Assembly: GCF_026241895.1 (NCBI RefSeq)
Contig: NZ_JAPJIV010000001.1
Span: 310,001-374,000, forward strand
Reading direction: 5' to 3'
DNA length: 64,000 nucleotides
Source of the DNA: Pseudomonas sp. RIT-562
Lineage (GTDB): Bacteria > Pseudomonadota > Gammaproteobacteria > Pseudomonadales > Pseudomonadaceae
Shown: piece after piece, positions 27,266-36,680 of the stretch
Position numbering within the stretch: position 1 is the stretch's first letter
Layout: every line of letters starts with the position of its first letter
Position numbers and translations under genes: made by a program
The notes under the pieces: model-generated
Told to the model about the DNA's origin: nothing
Database searches by the model: none
Seen by the model: only the letters and a program-made list of their open reading frames with translations

Positions 27266-28642
27266 ATGTCGGTACCCCCGCGTGCCGTTCAGCTTAACGA
27301 AGCGAACGCGTTCCTTAAGGAACATCCTGAGGTTCTGTACGTTGACCTTCTGATTGCGGATATGAATGGTGTGGTGCGCGGCAAGCGCATCGAACGCACC
27401 AGCCTCCACAAGGTTTACGAGAAAGGCATCAACCTGCCGGCCTCCCTGTTTGCCCTGGATATCAACGGCTCTACGGTGGAAAGCACCGGCCTGGGCCTGG
27501 ACATCGGCGATGCTGACCGAATCTGTTATCCAATTCCCGATACCCTGTGCAACGAGCCTTGGCAGAAGCGCCCTACCGCGCAACTGTTGATGACCATGCA
27601 CGAACTCGAAGGCGAACCCTTCTTCGCGGATCCTCGTGAAGTGCTGCGCCAGGTCGTAGCGAAGTTCGACGAAATGGGTCTGACGATCTGTGCCGCTTTC
27701 GAACTCGAGTTTTACCTGATCGACCAGGAGAACGTGAACGGTCGCCCACAACCTCCGCGCTCGCCGATCTCCGGCAAACGCCCGCACTCGACTCAGGTCT
27801 ACCTGATCGACGACCTCGACGAATACGTCGACTGCCTCCAGGACATTCTGGAAGGTGCGAAGGAGCAAGGCATTCCTGCCGACGCGATCGTCAAGGAAAG
27901 TGCCCCGGCGCAGTTCGAAGTGAACTTGCACCACGTCGCCGACGCCATCAAGGCGTGTGACTACGCGGTACTGCTCAAGCGCCTGATCAAGAACATCGCC
28001 TACGACCATGAGATGGATACCACCTTCATGGCCAAGCCTTACCCGGGCCAGGCAGGTAATGGACTGCACGTCCACATCTCGATCCTTGATAAAGATGGCA
28101 AGAATATTTTTGCCAGTGAGGATCCCGAGCAGAACGCCGCACTGCGTCACGCGATCGGCGGTGTGCTCGAGACCCTACCGGCGCAGATGGCTTTCCTCTG
28201 CCCGAACGTCAACTCCTACCGCCGCTTCGGCGCACAGTTCTACGTGCCGAATGCACCGTGCTGGGGCCTGGATAACCGGACTGTAGCGGTGCGCGTACCG
28301 ACCGGTTCAGCCGATGCCGTGCGTCTGGAACACCGCGTTGCCGGCGCCGATGCCAACCCGTACCTGCTGATGGCTTCGGTCCTGGCAGGCGTGCACCACG
28401 GCCTGACCAACAAGATCGAACCGGGCGCGCCCGTAGAAGGCAACTCCTACGAGCAGAACGAGCAAAGCCTGCCGAACAACCTGCGCGATGCACTGCGCGA
28501 GCTGGACGACAGCGAAGTGATGGCCAAGTACATCGATCCGAAATACATCGACATTTTTGTCGCATGTAAAGAGAGCGAGCTGGAGGAGTTTGAGCACTCC
28601 ATCTCCGATCTTGAGTACAACTGGTACCTGCATACCGTTTAA
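27266..28642 (+). CDS. spuI: Gamma-glutamylpolyamine synthetase (glutamine synthetase family)
   Basis: The 458-residue glutamine-synthetase-fold enzyme should make gamma-glutamyl-polyamines. It shows AAFELEFYLIDQ, PAQFEVNLHHVADA, GNGLHVHISILD and VRLEHRVAGADANPYLLMAS, the same catalytic sites as SpuB, and YNWYLHTV at the C-terminus. It corresponds in position to PA0296. Divergent transcription from the spu operon places a 278 bp regulatory region between them. AAAGG precedes the ATG. A strong terminator follows. Confidence 0.93.
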   Translation: MSVPPRAVQLNEANAFLKEHPEVLYVDLLIADMNGVVRGKRIERTSLHKVYEKGINLPASLFALDINGSTVESTGLGLDIGDADRICYPIPDTLCNEPWQKRPTAQLLMTMHELEGEPFFADPREVLRQVVAKFDEMGLTICAAFELEFYLIDQENVNGRPQPPRSPISGKRPHSTQVYLIDDLDEYVDCLQDILEGAKEQGIPADAIVKESAPAQFEVNLHHVADAIKACDYAVLLKRLIKNIAYDHEMDTTFMAKPYPGQAGNGLHVHISILDKDGKNIFASEDPEQNAALRHAIGGVLETLPAQMAFLCPNVNSYRRFGAQFYVPNAPCWGLDNRTVAVRVPTGSADAVRLEHRVAGADANPYLLMASVLAGVHHGLTNKIEPGAPVEGNSYEQNEQSLPNNLRDALRELDDSEVMAKYIDPKYIDIFVACKESELEEFEHSISDLEYNWYLHTV

Positions 28643-28654
28643 GCGGTTGCAGTA

Positions 28655-28695
28655 AAAAAAACGCCGTCGGCTGGTAAAGCTGACGGCGTTTTTTT
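28655..28695 (+). terminator. Rho-independent terminator after spuI
   Basis: The stem ACGCCGTCGGCT (28661-28672) pairs with AGCTGACGGCGT (28678-28689), with one G-T mismatch and a five-base loop, followed by seven or more T. An A-run precedes it. Confidence 0.92.
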
Positions 28696-28711
28696 ATGGC
28701 CGCTTTCGGCG

Positions 28712-28773
28712 GATCGCGAGCAGGCTCACTCCTACCACGCATTACCACTGTAGGAGTGAGCCTGCTCGCGATG
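28712..28773. repeat. REP doublet upstream of the TetR-type gene
   Basis: Arms GATCGCGAGCAGGCTCACTC and complement with a short spacer, between the spuI terminator and the regulator gene. Confidence 0.85.
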
Positions 28774-28836
28774 GCGTCCTGGCAGACAACACACATACCT
28801 GCTCGTACAATGCCCCCTGCCCCGCAGGAGTCTCCA

Positions 28837-29475
28837 ATGACGCGCACCGCCCCCGTTCGTAAACCCCGCGCCCGCAGCCAGGCGCGGATCGATTCGATAC
28901 TCGACGCCGCCCGTACGCTGCTGGCAGCCGAAGGCGTGGGCAGCCTGTCGATCTACAGCGTCGCCGAGCGTGCAGAGATCCCGCCCTCTTCGGTCTACCA
29001 CTTTTTCGCCAGTGTGCCTTCCCTGCTTGAAGCCCTGACGGCCGACGTCCACAGCGCCTTCCGCGCCTGCCTGCAGGCTCCCATCGACCATGCGGCCCTC
29101 AAGGATTGGCGCGACCTGTCACGCCTTGTGGAACAGCGCATGCTGGCGATCTACAGCGAAGACGCCGCCGCTCGGCAATTGATTCTCGCCCAGCACGGGC
29201 TGACCGAAGTGACCCAGGCCGACCGTCAGCACGACATCGAGCTTGGCGCCCTGATGCACAAGCTGTTCGACCGGCATTTCGAACTGCCGAAGCTGCCGGA
29301 CGATGTCGACGTGTTTGCCCTGGCCATGGAATTGGGGGATCGAGTGTATGCGCGCTCGGTGCAACAGCACGGGCAGATCACGCCGCGTATGGCCGAGGAA
29401 GGGATGCGGGTTTTTGATGCTTATCTGGGGCTGTATCTGCCGCCATATCTGCACAAACGCAGCACTTCAGCCTAA
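28837..29475 (+). CDS. TetR/AcrR-family transcriptional regulator
   Basis: The 212-residue protein has an N-terminal helix-turn-helix domain (RIDSILDAARTLLAAEGVGS, then SVAERAEIPPSSVYHFFASV) and a helical ligand-binding C-terminus. I chose the ATG at 28837, with GCAGGAG six bases upstream; the longer frame would be translated through a REP. In P. aeruginosa a TetR regulator, AguR, lies near spuI and controls agmatine use. Equivalence is possible but aguBA are not present here, so I leave the symbol blank. Confidence 0.85.
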   Translation: MTRTAPVRKPRARSQARIDSILDAARTLLAAEGVGSLSIYSVAERAEIPPSSVYHFFASVPSLLEALTADVHSAFRACLQAPIDHAALKDWRDLSRLVEQRMLAIYSEDAAARQLILAQHGLTEVTQADRQHDIELGALMHKLFDRHFELPKLPDDVDVFALAMELGDRVYARSVQQHGQITPRMAEEGMRVFDAYLGLYLPPYLHKRSTSA

Positions 29476-29493
29476 GTGGTGGCTGGATTCACT

Positions 29494-29568
29494 GGCCTCT
29501 TCGCGAGCAAGCCCGCTCCTACAGGTGGAATGCGTTCCCCTGTGGGAGCGGGCTTGCTCGCGAAGGCC
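29494..29568. repeat. REP doublet, GAGCGGGCTTGCTCGCGAAG subtype
   Basis: Arms GGCCTCTTCGCGAGCAAGCC and complement (TGGGAGCGGGCTTGCTCGCG) lie between the convergent regulator gene and ssuF. Confidence 0.85.
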
Positions 29569-29599
29569 GCACCGCCGAACCTACTGAAAATTCATGCCC

Positions 29600-29815
29600 T
29601 TAAAGCTTGGCAATCGACACCTCGGTGGATTTCACAAAGGCGATCACTTCACTGCCAACCACCAGCTCAAGCTCTTTGACCGAGCGAGTAGTGATCACTG
29701 AAGTAACGATGCCCGAAGCGGTCTGCACGTCGATTTCCGACAGCACGTCACCCAGCACGATTTCCTTGATCGAGCCTTTGAACTGGTTACGAACGTTGAT
29801 GGCCTTGATAGTCAT
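29600..29815 (-). CDS. ssuF: Molybdopterin-binding (TOBE/Mop) protein of the sulfonate operon
   Basis: The 71-residue protein is a single Mop/TOBE domain (MTIKAINVRNQFKGSIKEIV, then SEIDVQTASGIVTSVITTRS). Such proteins bind molybdate or related oxyanions as hexamers. It is the last gene of the ssu operon, 31 bp after ssuB, the position of ssuF in P. putida, where it is required for sulfonate use although its biochemical role is unclear. Confidence 0.9.
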   Translation of the reverse strand: MTIKAINVRNQFKGSIKEIVLGDVLSEIDVQTASGIVTSVITTRSVKELELVVGSEVIAFVKSTEVSIAKL

Positions 29816-29846
29816 GATGTTGTTTCCTGTCGTTGGATAAGGTGAG

Positions 29847-30653
29847 TTATTGCGCCCAACGCAATTGCGTAGGCAGTGGTGAAACAGGTTCTGGTTCCGG
29901 CGGCTCGCCGGGCAGGGACAGCACGCGGTTGAGCACTTCGGTTTCCAGCGCCGCCAGCCGGTGAGAACCGCGAACCCGAGGGCGCGGCAGTTCCACGTGG
30001 AGGTCGAGGCCGACTTCGCCCTCTTCGATCAGGATCACCCGATCAGCAATCGCTACCGCTTCACTGACGTCGTGGGTGACTAACAGCACCGTGAAACCGT
30101 GCTTCTGCCACAGTCGCTCGATCAGTTGCTGCATCTCGATGCGAGTCAGGGCATCCAGCGCCCCCAGGGGCTCGTCCAGCAACAGCAAGCGCGGTTGATG
30201 GATCAGCGCGCGGGCCAGGGCCACGCGCTGCTTCTGCCCACCGGACAGGGCCGCAGGCCACTCATTGGCGCGGTCCGCCAGGCCAACCGACTCCAAGGCT
30301 TCCAGCGCTTGCGGGCGCCAGTTGCCGGACAGGCCGAGGCCGACGTTATCGATGACTTTCTTCCATGGCAGCAGACGCGCTTCCTGGAACATCAAGCGGG
30401 TGTCGTCCAGCGCCGCGCTCAGGGGTGCCGAGCCTGCCAGCAGTTCGCCGCCAGTAGGTTGGTCGAGGCCGGCGAGCAAGCGCAGCAAAGTACTTTTGCC
30501 ACATCCGCTGCGCCCGACCACGGCAACGAACTGTCCGGCCGGAATGTGCAGGTCGATCTCGCGCAATACCTGGCGCGAGCCAAAGGTCTTCTGCAGCTTG
30601 CGCACTGCCAGCGGAATCCCGCGCAGCAGGCGTGGAGGTTGTTGAGCCGTCAT
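29847..30653 (-). CDS. ssuB: Aliphatic sulfonate ABC transporter ATP-binding protein
   Basis: The 268-residue ATPase has Walker [19 protein letters not shown], signature [17 protein letters not shown], Walker [13 protein letters not shown] and the switch [18 protein letters not shown]. It energises SsuC. I chose the ATG at 30653, which overlaps the ssuC stop in an ATGA; a longer open frame would run back into ssuC. The product agrees with SsuB in length. Confidence 0.94.
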   Translation of the reverse strand: MTAQQPPRLLRGIPLAVRKLQKTFGSRQVLREIDLHIPAGQFVAVVGRSGCGKSTLLRLLAGLDQPTGGELLAGSAPLSAALDDTRLMFQEARLLPWKKVIDNVGLGLSGNWRPQALEALESVGLADRANEWPAALSGGQKQRVALARALIHQPRLLLLDEPLGALDALTRIEMQQLIERLWQKHGFTVLLVTHDVSEAVAIADRVILIEEGEVGLDLHVELPRPRVRGSHRLAALETEVLNRVLSLPGEPPEPEPVSPLPTQLRWAQ

Positions 30654-31432
30654 GCGGCACCTCCCTTGGCAACTTGATAAGCCGGATGCCAGCGCAGCCA
30701 CACTCGTTCCAGGCCGCGGGCAGCGAGGTCGGCGAGTTTTCCCAGCACGGCATACAGCAGGATCGCCAGCACCACCACGTCGGTCTGCAGAAACTCGCGG
30801 GCGTTCATTGCCAAGTAGCCAATACCGGAGCTGGCAGAAATGGTTTCCGCAACGATCAACGTCAGCCACATGAAACCCAGCGCGAAACGCACGCCCACCA
30901 GGATCGAAGGCAATGCACCCGGCAGTATCACCTGGCGGAACAGGCTAAAACCGGACAAGCCGTAGCTGCGCGCCATCTCCACCAGCGCCGGGTCGACGTT
31001 GCGGATGCCGTGATAGGTGTTGAGGTAAATCGGGAACAGCGTGCCCAGGGCTACCAGGAAAATCTTCGCCGACTCGTCGATGCCGAACCACAGGATTACC
31101 AATGGGATCAGCGCCAGGTGCGGCACGTTACGAACCATCTGCACCGAACTGTCGAGCAGACGTTCGCCCCATTTCGACAGACCGGTGATGAACCCGAGCA
31201 CCAGGCCGATGCTGCCGCCGATGGTAAAGCCCAACGCAGCGCGCCAGCCGCTGATTGCCAGGTGCGTCCAGATCTCGCCGCTGCGAACGAGGCTCACGCC
31301 GGCTTCGATGACTGCGATCGGCGCCGGCAGAATCCGTGTCGACAACCAGCCCGCCGACACCGACAACTGCCACACCGCCAGCAACAGTACCGGCAAAGCC
31401 CAGGGCGCGAGGTTGTGGATAATTTTCTTCAT
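30650..31432 (-). CDS. ssuC: Aliphatic sulfonate ABC transporter permease
   Basis: The 260-residue inner-membrane permease has about six hydrophobic segments and the coupling loop [20 protein letters not shown] (EAA-type). It imports sulfonates delivered by SsuA. It starts eight bases after the ssuD stop and overlaps ssuB by an ATGA, which fits tight operon translation. Confidence 0.94.
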   Translation of the reverse strand: MKKIIHNLAPWALPVLLLAVWQLSVSAGWLSTRILPAPIAVIEAGVSLVRSGEIWTHLAISGWRAALGFTIGGSIGLVLGFITGLSKWGERLLDSSVQMVRNVPHLALIPLVILWFGIDESAKIFLVALGTLFPIYLNTYHGIRNVDPALVEMARSYGLSGFSLFRQVILPGALPSILVGVRFALGFMWLTLIVAETISASSGIGYLAMNAREFLQTDVVVLAILLYAVLGKLADLAARGLERVWLRWHPAYQVAKGGAA

Positions 31433-31440
31433 GGCGCGCC

Positions 31441-32589
31441 TCAGCTCTGGGACGCGGCTTTGGGAAGGATATCGTTGGCGACCATTTCGCCGAACGGGCT
31501 GACGTAGTTGGCACCCTGGGGCAGCTGCGGACGCTCGATGTCCAGGTGCGGGAACAGCAGTTCTGCTACCCGATACGACTCTTCCAGGTGTGGATAACCG
31601 GAGAAGATAAAAGTATCGATGCCCAGGTCCGCATACTCCTTCACGCGGGCAGCCACGGTCGGACCATCACCCACCAGCGCCGTGCCGGCACCACCGCGCA
31701 CCAGGCCGACGCCGGCCCAGAGGTTGGGGCTGACTTCCAGATTATCGCGACTGCCACCGTGCAGCGCGGCCATGCGTTGCTGGCCCACCGAATCGAAGCG
31801 CGACAGCGAAGCCTGGGCGCGGGCGATGGTTTCATCATCCACGTGGGAGATCAGCCGGTCGGCGGCCTGCCAGGCTTCAGCGTTGGTTTCACGAACGATC
31901 ACGTGCAGGCGAATGCCGAAGCGCACCGTGCGCCCCAACTTGGCTGCCTTGGCCCGCACCTGCGCGATCTTCTCTGCAACCGCCGCCGGCGGCTCACCCC
32001 AGGTCAGGACCATCTCGACCTGCTCGGCGGCAAGGTCCTGCGCCGCTTCCGACGAGCCACCGAAGTACAGCGGCGGACGCGGTTGCTGGATCGGTGGGTA
32101 GAGCAGCTTGGCGCCCTTCACACTGATGTGCTGGCCGTCGTAGTCGACGGTTTCACCTTCCAGCACCCGACGCCAGATTCGGGTGAATTCCACCGAGGCC
32201 TGATAGCGTTCTTCGTGGGTCAGGAACAGACCATCGCCGGCCAATTCTTCCGGATCCCCGCCGGTGACCAGATTGAACAGCGCACGCCCGCCGGACAACC
32301 GATCCAGCGTTGCAGCCTGGCGCGCAGCGACCGTCGGGGAAATGATCCCGGGGCGCAGGGCGACGAGGAATTTCAGGCGCTGGGTTACCGGGATCAGCGA
32401 CGCGGCCACCAGCCACGAATCTTCGCAGGAGCGCCCGGTAGGAATCAGCACCCCACCGAAGCCCAGGCGATCGGCGGCTTGCGCGATCTGTTGCAGGTAA
32501 CCGTGGTCAACGGCGCGAGCGCCTTCGGCGGTGCCAAGGTAATGGCCGTCGCCGTGGGTAGGCAGGAACCAGAAAATATTGAGGCTCAT
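31441..32589 (-). CDS. ssuD: FMNH2-dependent alkanesulfonate monooxygenase
   Basis: The 382-residue luciferase-like monooxygenase cleaves alkanesulfonates to aldehyde and sulfite using FMNH2 from SsuE and oxygen. Typical SsuD features are [20 protein letters not shown] at the N-terminus, with the active-site histidine, the segment [20 protein letters not shown] with the active-site cysteine, and [20 protein letters not shown]. It lies in the centre of the ssu operon. Confidence 0.96.
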   Translation of the reverse strand: MSLNIFWFLPTHGDGHYLGTAEGARAVDHGYLQQIAQAADRLGFGGVLIPTGRSCEDSWLVAASLIPVTQRLKFLVALRPGIISPTVAARQAATLDRLSGGRALFNLVTGGDPEELAGDGLFLTHEERYQASVEFTRIWRRVLEGETVDYDGQHISVKGAKLLYPPIQQPRPPLYFGGSSEAAQDLAAEQVEMVLTWGEPPAAVAEKIAQVRAKAAKLGRTVRFGIRLHVIVRETNAEAWQAADRLISHVDDETIARAQASLSRFDSVGQQRMAALHGGSRDNLEVSPNLWAGVGLVRGGAGTALVGDGPTVAARVKEYADLGIDTFIFSGYPHLEESYRVAELLFPHLDIERPQLPQGANYVSPFGEMVANDILPKAASQS

Positions 32590-32614
32590 GGAGTGGTCTC
32601 CTTAGGGAATCGAA

Positions 32615-33580
32615 TTACTGTGCTTTGGCCACGGCCGCCGGTGGCGTCCAGATCACGTCCTTGATGCTCAATGGCTTCGGAATCAGCTTGAGCTGATAGA
32701 AGCTGTCGGCGATTTTCTGCTGGGCGGCCACCACTTCCGGGGTCAGGAACAGCGCGCCGTAGCCTTGGCGTTTTACCGAAGTCAGGGTGATGTCAGCCGG
32801 CAGGCCGAGCAGTGGCGAGACCTGCTTGGTCACGTCTTCAGGATTGGCCTTGGACCATTCGCCGACTGCCCGCACTTCTTCGACCAGGGTCTTGATCACC
32901 TCGGGATTCTTTTGTGCGTAGGGCTTGGTCGCCAGGTAGAACTGATGGTTGTCGACGATGCCTTTGCCATCACGCAGCGTGCGGGCCCCCAGTTGCTGTT
33001 CGGCGGCGGCCTGGTACGGGTCCCAGATGACCCAGGCGTCGACACTGCCGCGCTCAAATGCGGCGCGGGCATCGGCGGGCGGCAGGAACACGGTCTGGAT
33101 ATCGCTGTACTTCAGGCCAGCGTCCTCCAGCGCGCGCACCAGCAGGTAGTGCACGTTGGAGCCTTTGTTCAGGGCGATTTTCTTGCCCTTGAGCTCCTGC
33201 ACCGACTTGATCGGCGAGTCCTTCGGCAGCAGGATCGCCTCGCTGTGCGGCGCTGGTGGCTCATAGGCCACGTAGAGTAGATCGGCACCGGCCGCCTGGG
33301 CGAACACCGGCGGAGTTTCGCCGGTGACGCCGAAGTCGATGGAGCCGACGTTCAGGCCTTCAAGCAGCTGCGGGCCGCCGGGAAACTCAGTCCATTGCAC
33401 GTCCACGCCTTGGGCGGCGAGGCGTTTTTCCAAAGTGCCCTTGGCCTTGAGCAGCACCAGGGTGCCGTACTTCTGATAACCGATTCGAAGGGTCTCGGCC
33501 TGAGCTTGAGTAATGGCGCCGAAGGTGACAGCCGCAGCAAACAGAGCGACCAGACCACGACGCAAAATGACAGTGCGCAT
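32615..33580 (-). CDS. ssuA: Aliphatic sulfonate-binding periplasmic protein
   Basis: The 321-residue binding protein has a signal peptide (MRTVILRRGLVALFAAAVTF, cleaved near ITQAQAE) and the SsuA/TauA fold: LRIGYQKYGTLVLLKAKGTL, GVTGETPPVFAQAAGADLLY and WVIWDPYQAAAE. It presents sulfonates to SsuBC. The ATG at 33580 has AGGAGAG seven bases upstream; a start 36 bases earlier adds charged residues ahead of the signal peptide and is unlikely. Confidence 0.95.
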   Translation of the reverse strand: MRTVILRRGLVALFAAAVTFGAITQAQAETLRIGYQKYGTLVLLKAKGTLEKRLAAQGVDVQWTEFPGGPQLLEGLNVGSIDFGVTGETPPVFAQAAGADLLYVAYEPPAPHSEAILLPKDSPIKSVQELKGKKIALNKGSNVHYLLVRALEDAGLKYSDIQTVFLPPADARAAFERGSVDAWVIWDPYQAAAEQQLGARTLRDGKGIVDNHQFYLATKPYAQKNPEVIKTLVEEVRAVGEWSKANPEDVTKQVSPLLGLPADITLTSVKRQGYGALFLTPEVVAAQQKIADSFYQLKLIPKPLSIKDVIWTPPAAVAKAQ

Positions 33581-33682
33581 AGCGCTCTCCTTTTTGCAGT
33601 TGGGTTTTGGCTGCACCTGCTTGGCCGTTGGCGGCTGAGTAAGGTGAAGTGAAGCAAATTCAGGGGTGGATCGAGTGCGGGC

Positions 33683-34276
33683 TCAAATGCTCCAGCGGGC
33701 ACTCAACAAACGTTCGTTCAACAGATTCGGATCGATCGGCTTGGGCCGTCGCGCCATCGCAATCAGAAACAGCTCCAGCGACTCATTGAGTCGTTGCTCC
33801 AGCTCAGGTGCCAGTTGCGCCTGGGCGCTGCCTTCGCCGTAGGCGATCTGACTGTCCACGGCAAAAATCCCGTGGAGCATTTCCTGGGCTTTCAGTGCTG
33901 ACAGCACTGGCTTGAGCGCGTAATCCACCGCCAACATGTGCGCGATACTGCCGCCGGTTGCCATGGGCAATACCACTTTGTGGTCCAACGCGCGCTCGGG
34001 CAGCAGGTCCAGCACGGTTTTCAGTGCGCCCGAGAACGAGGCCTTGTAAACCGGCGTAGCGATCAGCAGGCCGTCAGCGTTTTCAATCTGTTGCAGCAGG
34101 TCGATCACCTTGGGGCTATCGAAGCGCGCATGCAGCAAGTCTTCGGCCGGGAAGTCCCGTACCTGGTAACTCACCACTTCCACACCCTGCTCCCGCAACC
34201 AGTGCTGAGAGCGGTCCAGCAGCACTCCGGAACGGGAGCGTTGGCTAGGACTGCCACCGATTGAGACGACCAGCAT
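33683..34276 (-). CDS. ssuE: NADPH-dependent FMN reductase
   Basis: The 197-residue flavodoxin-like reductase has the phosphate-binding start [15 protein letters not shown] and the flavin-contacting [20 protein letters not shown]. It provides FMNH2 to SsuD. It is the first gene of ssuEADCBF. An AT-rich element at 34371-34390, also present upstream of lsfA, probably contributes to sulfur-limitation control. Confidence 0.95.
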   Translation of the reverse strand: MLVVSIGGSPSQRSRSGVLLDRSQHWLREQGVEVVSYQVRDFPAEDLLHARFDSPKVIDLLQQIENADGLLIATPVYKASFSGALKTVLDLLPERALDHKVVLPMATGGSIAHMLAVDYALKPVLSALKAQEMLHGIFAVDSQIAYGEGSAQAQLAPELEQRLNESLELFLIAMARRPKPIDPNLLNERLLSARWSI

Positions 34277-34370
34277 TCAAGAATTCCTCAAGCTATTTTG
34301 GCGATTCGCAGTGGGCGATCTCGCGTTGATGGCAGTGACCTTAACAGCTGATTGTTATATCTATAAATCA

Positions 34371-34390
34371 TATTTATTCATTTGGTTATA
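34371..34390 (-). promoter_or_regulatory. AT-rich element upstream of ssuE shared with lsfA
   Basis: On the minus strand this reads TATAACCAAATGAATAAATA, 95 bp upstream of ssuE. The lsfA upstream region has a version matching at 15 of 20 positions. CysB-type regulators activate sulfur-starvation genes through AT-rich sites, so this is a candidate binding site. Confidence 0.5.
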
Positions 34391-34426
34391 CGATTTGGAG
34401 ATATGACATAAGCGCTGATTCGGGCG

Positions 34427-34451
34427 AAAAAAAAGGCCGTCGAAACGGCCT
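34427..34451 (-). terminator. Rho-independent terminator after lsfA
   Basis: On the minus strand AGGCCGT and ACGGCCT form a stem around a four-base loop, followed by eight T. It separates lsfA from the ssu operon downstream. Confidence 0.88.
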
Positions 34452-34477
34452 GAAATCCCCTGCTTTGTGAGTTCGAG

Positions 34478-34517
34478 AAGATCGCAGCCTGCAGGAGCTG
34501 CCGCAGGCTGCGATCTT
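34478..34517. repeat. GATCGCAGCCTGC inverted repeat (second REP family)
   Basis: AAGATCGCAGCCTGC and GCAGGCTGCGATCTT form perfect 15-base arms around ten bases. The core differs from the AGGAG...GCTCGCGA repeats elsewhere in the window and recurs at 54363. Confidence 0.8.
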
Positions 34518-34524
34518 TTGCTCT

Positions 34525-35163
34525 TCAACGATTCGGTTGCGGCGTCAGGCGCAGGTATGGCTTCACCGCGCGATAACCCTTGGGAAAGCGCTTCTGGATT
34601 TCCTCTTCGTCCTTGAGTGAAGGCACGATCACCACTTCGTCACCGTCCTGCCAGTTGGCCGGGGTGGCCACTTTGTAATTGTCGGTGAGTTGCAGCGAGT
34701 CGATTACCCGCAGGATTTCATGGAAGTTGCGGCCAGTACTCGCAGGATAAGTAATGGTGAGCCGCACCTTCTTGTTCGGGTCAATCACAAACAACGAACG
34801 TACGGTCAGGGTGTCGTTGGCATTCGGATGGATCAGGTCGTACAGGTCCGAGACCTTGCGATCGGCGTCAGCCAGGATCGGGAAATTGACCTGGGTGTCC
34901 TGGGTTTCGTTGATGTCTTCGATCCACCTGTGGTGCGAATCCACCGGGTCCACAGACAGCGCAATCGCCTTGACTCCGCGCTCGGCGAACTGCTCTTTCA
35001 ACTTGGCGGTGAAGCCCAGCTCGGTGGTGCACACCGGGGTGAAGTCTGCCGGGTGGGAGAACAACACGCCCCAGCTGTCGCCCAGCCATTCATGGAAACG
35101 GATGGTGCCGGCGCTGGAATCCTGTTCGAAGTCGGGGGCGATATCGCCAAGTCTGAGGCTCAT
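34525..35163 (-). CDS. lsfA: 1-Cys peroxiredoxin, LsfA type
   Basis: The 212-residue protein is a Prx6-class peroxidase. The catalytic motif PADFTPVCTTELG places the peroxidatic cysteine at residue 45 with Thr42 as partner. No second conserved cysteine is evident, consistent with the 1-Cys mechanism. The C-terminal part VPSLKDEEEIQKRFPKGYR fits the extended class. LsfA was originally described as a sulfate-starvation-induced protein linked to ssu in P. putida. It is on the same strand as ssu but separated by a terminator. Confidence 0.94.
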   Translation of the reverse strand: MSLRLGDIAPDFEQDSSAGTIRFHEWLGDSWGVLFSHPADFTPVCTTELGFTAKLKEQFAERGVKAIALSVDPVDSHHRWIEDINETQDTQVNFPILADADRKVSDLYDLIHPNANDTLTVRSLFVIDPNKKVRLTITYPASTGRNFHEILRVIDSLQLTDNYKVATPANWQDGDEVVIVPSLKDEEEIQKRFPKGYRAVKPYLRLTPQPNR

Positions 35164-35229
35164 GGTGCTGCTCCTGGTGAGTGCTGGATGAGCTCAACTG
35201 TGCCTGTGTTTTTTATCCATTAAAAAGAA

Positions 35230-35249
35230 TAAATATCGATTTGTTTATA
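35230..35249 (-). promoter_or_regulatory. AT-rich element upstream of lsfA shared with ssuE
   Basis: On the minus strand it reads TATAAACAAATCGATATTTA, 67 bp upstream of the lsfA ATG, matching the ssuE element at 15 of 20 positions. It is a candidate site for a common sulfur-response activator. Confidence 0.5.
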
Positions 35250-35287
35250 TCGTAAATGCATATAAAAACTAATGCTAAAAACGCAAG

Positions 35288-35324
35288 AAGCCCCGCCCGG
35301 CGTAGTGCCGGGCAGGGCTTTTTT
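35288..35324 (-). terminator. Rho-independent terminator after first OprD porin gene
   Basis: AAGCCCCGCCCGGC and GCCGGGCAGGGCTT form a 14-base stem with one mismatch around GTAGT. The T-run is best on the plus strand, with a weaker CTTCTTGCGTTTTT downstream in the minus direction, so it could work both ways. Confidence 0.75.
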
Positions 35325-35345
35325 ACGTCAGTACTGCGAGCGCTA

Positions 35346-36680
35346 TTACAGCAGCGGGATCGAGTAGCTGAGGATCAGGCGGTTCTCGTCCTGCGAACGG
35401 GTGTTCGGCAGGTCGGTGCGCCAGGTAGCGTTTTTCCACATGAAGCCAACGTTTTTCAGCGGGCCTTCAGGCACTACATACGCCAGGGTGAAGTCGCGTT
35501 CCCACTCGGAGGCACCGGAAGCAGCTGGTTGCCGGTTTGCGCCAACGGTGTCGATATCATCACCTTTGAGGTATACGGCGCCAGCAGTCAGACCCGGCAC
35601 GCCGACTTTGGCGAAGTCATAGGAATAACGGACTTGCCAGGTTTTCTCGCCAGCACGGCCGAACTTCTGGATCTGCATGTCAGTGATGGTGTAATTCGAC
35701 GAACCGTCGCCCTGGTTCAACCAAGGGAAGTCGCTGCTGCCATTGCTGACCTGATAACCGCCACCGAAGGTGTGGCCGGCAACGGTGTACAGGAACAGGC
35801 CGCTGTACAGGTTGTTATCGACCGGACCTTTACCGCTTGCCACGCCGTTGTAGTTACCGTTGCTGAAGTAGGCAGCAGTATTGGAGTTGGCACCGTCATC
35901 CGAGCTGTTGAAATAACGCAGATCAGACTTCAGGACACCCGGACCGATAGCCCAGTTGTGCACCAGGCCCAGGAAGTGTTGCTTGTAGAAATCTTCCAGG
36001 TTGCCGTAGTAGTACTGGGCAGTCAGGTCTTTGGTGATCTTGTAGTCGCCGCCGGCGTAGATGAACTTGTTGCTGTTGGCGACACGAGCGTTAGCACCGC
36101 CGATGGACAGCTGTTCATTGTTGCTGGAGTTACGACCTTTGACGTGCTCGATCTGACCGCCGACCAGAGTCAGGTCCTTGATCTCGCCGGAAGTGATCTG
36201 GCCGCCCTGCCAGGTTTGTGGCAGCAGACGACCGTCGTTGGTCACGATGACCGGCAGTTTCGGCTGCAGCGTACCCAACTTCAGTTCAGTCTGGGAGATC
36301 TTGGCTTTGGCAGTCAGGCCCAGGCTGGAGAAGTTATCCACCGCTTCGCCGTTGGACTTGCTTGGGAACACAGTGCCGCCGTAGGAAGTGGCCGTGGCAC
36401 CGTTAGTACCGCCACCGGAATCCAGACGCACGCCCAGCAGGCCAATGGCATCGATACCGAAGCCAACAGTGCCCTGGGTGTAACCGGAGATGAAACGCAG
36501 GTCGAAGCCTTGGCCCCACTCTTCGTTCTTGTTCGCGCCGGCACCGTCACGGTTATCGGTGTTGATGTAGAAGTTACGCAGGCCCAGGGTGGCCTTACTG
36601 TCTTCCACGAATCCGGCAGCACTTGCCTGCTGCGCCAAAACCCCTACCGCCACGGCCAGGGCCAAGGTCGACTTGTTCAT
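35346..36680 (-). CDS. OprD-family outer-membrane porin
   Basis: The 444-residue protein has a signal peptide (MNKSTLALAVAVGVLAQQAS, cleaved after ASA) and the OprD pattern: GFVEDSKATLGLRNFYINTD at the start, EEWGQGFDLRFISGYTQGTV, NLEDFYKQHFLGLVHNWAIG in the middle and a C-terminal strand ending SYSIPLL. OprD porins carry small substrates such as basic amino acids, carboxylates or others; the loops do not reveal the substrate. It is a tandem relative of the next porin gene. The sulfur context suggests sulfonate or sulfate-ester passage, which is inference. Confidence 0.92.
   Translation of the reverse strand: MNKSTLALAVAVGVLAQQASAAGFVEDSKATLGLRNFYINTDNRDGAGANKNEEWGQGFDLRFISGYTQGTVGFGIDAIGLLGVRLDSGGGTNGATATSYGGTVFPSKSNGEAVDNFSSLGLTAKAKISQTELKLGTLQPKLPVIVTNDGRLLPQTWQGGQITSGEIKDLTLVGGQIEHVKGRNSSNNEQLSIGGANARVANSNKFIYAGGDYKITKDLTAQYYYGNLEDFYKQHFLGLVHNWAIGPGVLKSDLRYFNSSDDGANSNTAAYFSNGNYNGVASGKGPVDNNLYSGLFLYTVAGHTFGGGYQVSNGSSDFPWLNQGDGSSNYTITDMQIQKFGRAGEKTWQVRYSYDFAKVGVPGLTAGAVYLKGDDIDTVGANRQPAASGASEWERDFTLAYVVPEGPLKNVGFMWKNATWRTDLPNTRSQDENRLILSYSIPLL

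Noticed and set aside
29847..30869. Longer start (30869) for ssuB
   Set aside because: The extra 72 codons run back through ssuC. The ATG at 30653 overlaps the ssuC stop, as expected in this operon.
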